A stretch of 64,000 nucleotides of DNA from the NCBI GenBank assembly GCA_014058105.1, contig JACGCM010001796.1, forward strand, positions 1,488,001 through 1,552,000, read 5' to 3'. The notes beneath the pieces are model-generated. The model did no database searches and was not told the origin of the DNA. It worked only from the letters and a program-made list of their open reading frames with translations. The position numbers were made by a program, and so were the translations under genes. This stretch comes from Kingdonia uniflora. Its lineage: Eukaryota; Streptophyta; Magnoliopsida; Ranunculales; Circaeasteraceae. This document shows, piece by piece, positions 59,999-64,000 of this stretch; position 1 is the first letter of the stretch, and each line of letters opens with the position of its first letter.

Positions 59999-62900
59999 AG
60001 CATTCACCATCAAAAACAGCATCTCTCTCTCTCTGAAGTTCTGCAACAATGGAGTTTCAAGTTGTGGTTTTAGCCGGTGGTATTTCATCAATGACGCTCG
60101 TCCCTTCAGTATCTGAAGAAGTACCAAAACCTCTTCTCCCGGTTGCCGATCGCCCTGTCCTCTCTTGCATTGACCTCTTAGAGTCCAATAATCTTAAAGA
60201 TTTCATCCTTGTAAGTATCTCTCTATCATCCCCAATTGTGCTCTAATTTGGTTTTTCAACTTTCTTTATGATAAATTGAAGTTTCTTGTTGTAATTGTGT
60301 AGGTTGTTAAAGGTAAAGAAGCGGCGAGGAGCGTTAGTAATTGGCTTTCTAGTACCTACCTTGACTGCCTTCACATCGAGGTAATATTTAGGTTTTTTTC
60401 TTGGTAGTTGTAAAACTAGAAATGGATATAGAGAAATGAGGATATTAGGCCTTGGACAAATGGGGTTAAAGAGAAGTTCGAGTTATGATTCCAAATCAAG
60501 TTGTAGAGGGATTGATAGTGTTACAGTGATAGCTAGTTCTAAATTTACTTTTTTTTTGGAAGAGAATACTACTGGGGAGAGGTTTTGGTAAGAATCTTGC
60601 AACGCCGAATTGGGGACGTGATGACTATTAGCCTTATAAAGACAACTGTAGTTTGTTTCCGTGCCCATCATTGTATGGATGTTCGTGTTGTTAGTAAGTA
60701 CAAGTATTACGTACAATGGACAAAGGGTTTCCACGAATAGATGTATACACAAACCTGGTAAATGCGGGGTTAGAGGATATGGGATAGGAATAGGTTTAAT
60801 TGGAATGCACTTTATAATGAGTAGGTAGTGAGCGCGGATGTTGAAACCGAATTGGGTTAGGGATAAATAACTACAGACGTATAATGAGCCACATTTTCTA
60901 TCATTTACAGGTGGCTTCAGTTCCCGAGGATGTTGAAACCGCTGATGCCCTTCGTGCTGTTGCTCATCTTCTTACTTCAAATGATATATTGGTAAGAAAT
61001 CATAGCTATTGTTTTCCAATTATGTATTCTCATCTTATAGTAATTACGTTATGTGTAGGTAGTGAGCGGGGATCTTGATTCTGATGGGCATGATTCTCAC
61101 AAGACCGAGAAGCCAGGCCGATACAATATCATTGGGCTGGATCCCACACACCAATTTTTGTTATTTGAAGTAACAGGTTGGCCCATGTTTTTCATTGGTT
61201 ATTTAGATTTGCCTCCCCCACCCGGAAAAAATAATAATAATCAAGTTTTCCTCGTACTGCAAAGGTTTTAGTCAAAAGCAGGGTTAGTTTTCTCAGAATT
61301 AGGTGGGGATGCAAGTCTAAACGATCCTTTATTTTTCCTTTCTATATGCTATTTTACATGATTTTCTCAGTCATGACATCTTACATGCTTTATAGGGGCT
61401 GAGGTTGAGAAAGATGTACTAGTTCAAAAGAGCATACTCTCTGCTGTTGGCTAGGTATGGATATCGACCAACAATTAAGATCTAATTTAAGATAAAACGT
61501 TTACAACATTTTACTTTCGTACTTATTAAGTAAGACCTACTTGTCTTTGAAAGCTAGGTAGGTTGAGAAATTTTTAACCATTTTAGATCTTTCATCAATC
61601 AACAAATCTCATATTGCAATAATTTCTCAATGTTAGGACTTTATGACTTTAAGTTCAGTTTTGGAGTCGGATTATATCCATGTTCTAGATATCGCGATAT
61701 ATACACATAGGATATCACAGTTTGAGGTCACGTATGCTATATTTGGGTGATAGATATAGAGTATTACTTTGTTGTCACTAGATGTGTGTAATACCACAAT
61801 CAAAATATATGGAGTTCATGTCGATACTCCTGCATTCATCAAGCTCATATAATTAACTGCCTCTAAGTTCTTTTCTTCATTCTGATTTTCAGATGGAAAT
61901 TCGAGCGGATCTCATGGATGCTCATTTATATTCATTTAAGAGGTTCGATGTTTAAATTCTTACCTTCCTAACAATTTTTTTTTTATCTCCTCCAGATATT
62001 CAAAACAAATGTAATCTATTCTGACATTTTTTTCCATCTAAATTCTCTTATCAGATCTACTCTGCAAGATGTTCTTGATAAAAAATATAGAGTTCGAAGC
62101 ATACAGCAAGATTTACTACAGTATCTTGTCCGGACCCAGCTGGTTAGTTAAAAAATAACCATGGTTAAAAATGCCGGCCGATATAAGGAACAAATGGGCA
62201 AATATCTTGAATTCGACTATCGGATATGAATATCAGCCTGACAACTTCAAAATGAATAATGTGAAATATTAGCCGATATTCTGATGGGTGTGTTAGCAGG
62301 GCTATTGTCATGTTCCTTTAGTCTCACATTGGGTATTCATAGAAATAGTTTAAGGACCCTCTCTTATATATAGAGAGTATAATGTAATCTAAATTATCAA
62401 TTCAATAATAAGATTTCTCCCTCTTATTTCCTTTATATACGCTTGAATTCAACACTTTGATTTTTAGTTTCCACTCCACTTTGTCTTTATAGAGGTCTGA
62501 AGTATCAACCAGCAGTGCGCAACAGTTTGATGATAGTTGGAATGAGAAAGTTTGTTCCGGAAACAGCCAAACGCCGTCAGGTCTAAAAGGTTCTTCTCCT
62601 GCTCCAAGAAAGACACACAAGTGTTGTGTTTATATTGCTGAAAAGAGCAAGTATTGTGCACGCCTAAACTCTATCCAAGCTTTTAGTGACATAAATCGAG
62701 ATGTAAGTAACTTAAACTCGTCTGGGCATTTTTTGGTTTGTGTTTAATTTCTGACAGAGTTGAATTTTTGTTCATATAACCTTCAATAGGTAATAGGAGA
62801 TGCAAGTCATTTATCAGGTCACTCATTTTCCGGTCATAACAACGTCATCCATCCGACTGCTGAACTGGGTTCAAAGACTACTGTGAGTGAAAATCTTCAT

Positions 62901-64000
62901 TAAGCTGAGTTTTCTAGATACAATTATCTAAAAGTGAAGAACTTTACCCCTTAGAAATTTTAATTCTGAATATGATTTAGTTTTCATGTAGAAGGCGGTT
63001 AGCATGGACTTCTCCATTTGACACAGAGACAAGCTTCTCTTTAAAAAAAGAAGAAGAAGAAGAAAGTAAAGTAGCTTCTTTCTTACCGAAAGTTCCTGGC
63101 TTCAGAACCATGCCACATCAAGTAATACTTAAGAATGAGTACCTATCCAAAAACAAGGTTGTTTGACAGTTTGTTTGATGGGTTTTAGGTTGGCTCACAA
63201 TGCATGCTCGGTGAAGATTCACAATTAGGGGACAAATGTAGTGTCAAAAGATCTGACATTGACAACCACTGCAGGATTGGCTCAAATGTGAAGGTATATT
63301 TCTATTCAAAGATAACAAAAGTCGTACACTTTTCCTCTAACTGAAATTCACGATATCTGAAAATCGTAAATCGTATCATATCCATGTGTATCACGTTTTA
63401 ATGAAAATTATTGTAAATCGCGATATCTCAGAATATGGACTGCAAAAAAAATAAAATCTCTATCACGCATTTCATTTATTAAGTATATTTCGCACTCACT
63501 TTTTAATGGTATCTCATAAAATATTGACAGTGTATCATATCAGCGGGTAGACCATGATTTACAAATTCTTACAAAAAAATAAATCATTTTGGCAATTGTA
63601 TCAGAATTGATAGCTAAAAGGTCATGCTTGCTCTGATATTCAACATATATCTTAATGAACTGATTATGAAGATCTATTTTCTTGTTTCTTTGGTTCTTCG
63701 ATTTTGTAATATATTGGTGATTTCTAGTAAATTGATGCACCATGGTGTTTACGTAACTGAATAAAGCTCTTCTTGATGATTTTTTTTTACTTAGTAAGTT
63801 CTCAAATTCCTTGTTTGGTTTATTTACTGTGGCCAGTAGCGGGGTGGAAAAAATCGTCTATTATTATTTTTTATTTTATTTTTCTGTAGACGTCAAGGTT
63901 TCTGAAGACAAGGAAAGATGTGTGCATTCCTTGATGATAGATTTTTGAAATAATTTTTTGTTATTTTCCATATACAGGTTGTTAATTCAATTGTGATGAT
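59999..64000 (+). pseudogene. eIF2B gamma subunit, palindrome right copy (runs off the window)
   Basis: Exons: 60049-60210 (start MEFQVVVLAGG), 60303-60380, 60911-60991, 61059-61176, 61396-61454, 61893-61942, 62055-62142, 62493-62702, 62790-62882, 63189-63293, and 63978 onward. Phases agree across all borders. The product is the gamma subunit of eIF2B, the guanine-nucleotide exchange factor of eIF2 in the cytosol, with an N-terminal nucleotidyltransferase-like domain (VLAGG, PKPLLPVADRPVL) and C-terminal left-handed beta-helix repeats (VGSQCMLGEDSQLGDKCSVK). Two defects: about 40 residues expected after VVSGDL are missing, and exon 5 ends with TAG (61452-61454). Its 5' leader is only 50 bp before the mirror axis spacer, so no ordinary promoter is present. 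Confidence 0.9.
62250..62420. repeat. LTR-like or promoter-like insertion in eIF2B gamma intron 7
   Basis: The intron contains 'tagtctcacattgggtattc', 'aaggaccctctcttatatat' and an A/T-rich leader. This arrangement is seen at the start of many plant LTRs and terminal transcripts. It is mirrored in the left arm (about 57540-57710), so it predates the palindrome. Confidence 0.35.

Noticed and set aside
1..64000. CRISPR array, prokaryotic operon or phage-type system
   Set aside because: Spliced genes, plant retroelements and AT-rich intergenic DNA show a plant nuclear sequence; the only regular array (75 bp) has no unique spacers.

Overview
The window looks like nuclear DNA from a eudicot plant. 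It has AT-rich intergenic sequence, intron-split genes with GT/AG borders, plant-type Ty1/copia and Ty3/gypsy retroelements, an L1-like LINE carrying an RNase H domain, F-box and NB-ARC fragments, and plant forms of eIF2B gamma and organellar DNA polymerase I. I cannot name the species. Most of the window is decayed or duplicated DNA. The only long single-copy genes are themselves broken or chimeric.

Layout. 1-5.9 kb: the U5 end of a copia LTR, then an F-box pseudogene duplicated in direct orientation. One flanking segment of about 400 bp is present in inverted orientation. 6.0-18.4 kb: two related copia elements facing each other, one + and one -, each with a different deletion in pol and each with a 3' LTR cut short. 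20.2-29.4 kb: a minus-strand gypsy element whose pol stops inside reverse transcriptase. The rest of pol is replaced by a 75-bp tandem array and a plus-strand (antisense) coding region with its own TATA box. 31.2-35.6 kb: a degenerate minus-strand LINE. 35.7-40.5 kb: a second minus-strand gypsy element, lacking integrase and its 3' LTR.

41.1-47.7 kb (minus): the C-terminal half of a plant organellar DNA polymerase I gene, eight exons in frame, but with a changed motif C residue and no 5' part. It abuts a mosaic of gene fragments: two exons of eIF2B gamma, an NB-ARC piece, a frameshifted and truncated TAF1C-like gene that runs into a solo gypsy LTR, and copies of pieces of an unidentified multi-exon gene.

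56.0-64.0 kb: a palindrome of about 8 kb formed by two head-to-head copies of an eIF2B gamma gene separated by a 42-bp spacer. Both copies carry the same internal coding deletion and the same premature TAG. The third, partial copy at 47.7 kb has the same deletion but a different stop codon, which gives a relative order of events. A transcript reading across the palindrome would be a long hairpin, so the locus is a candidate source of small RNAs against the functional eIF2B gamma gene. This palindrome and the gypsy element with an antisense gene are the two parts most worth following up.
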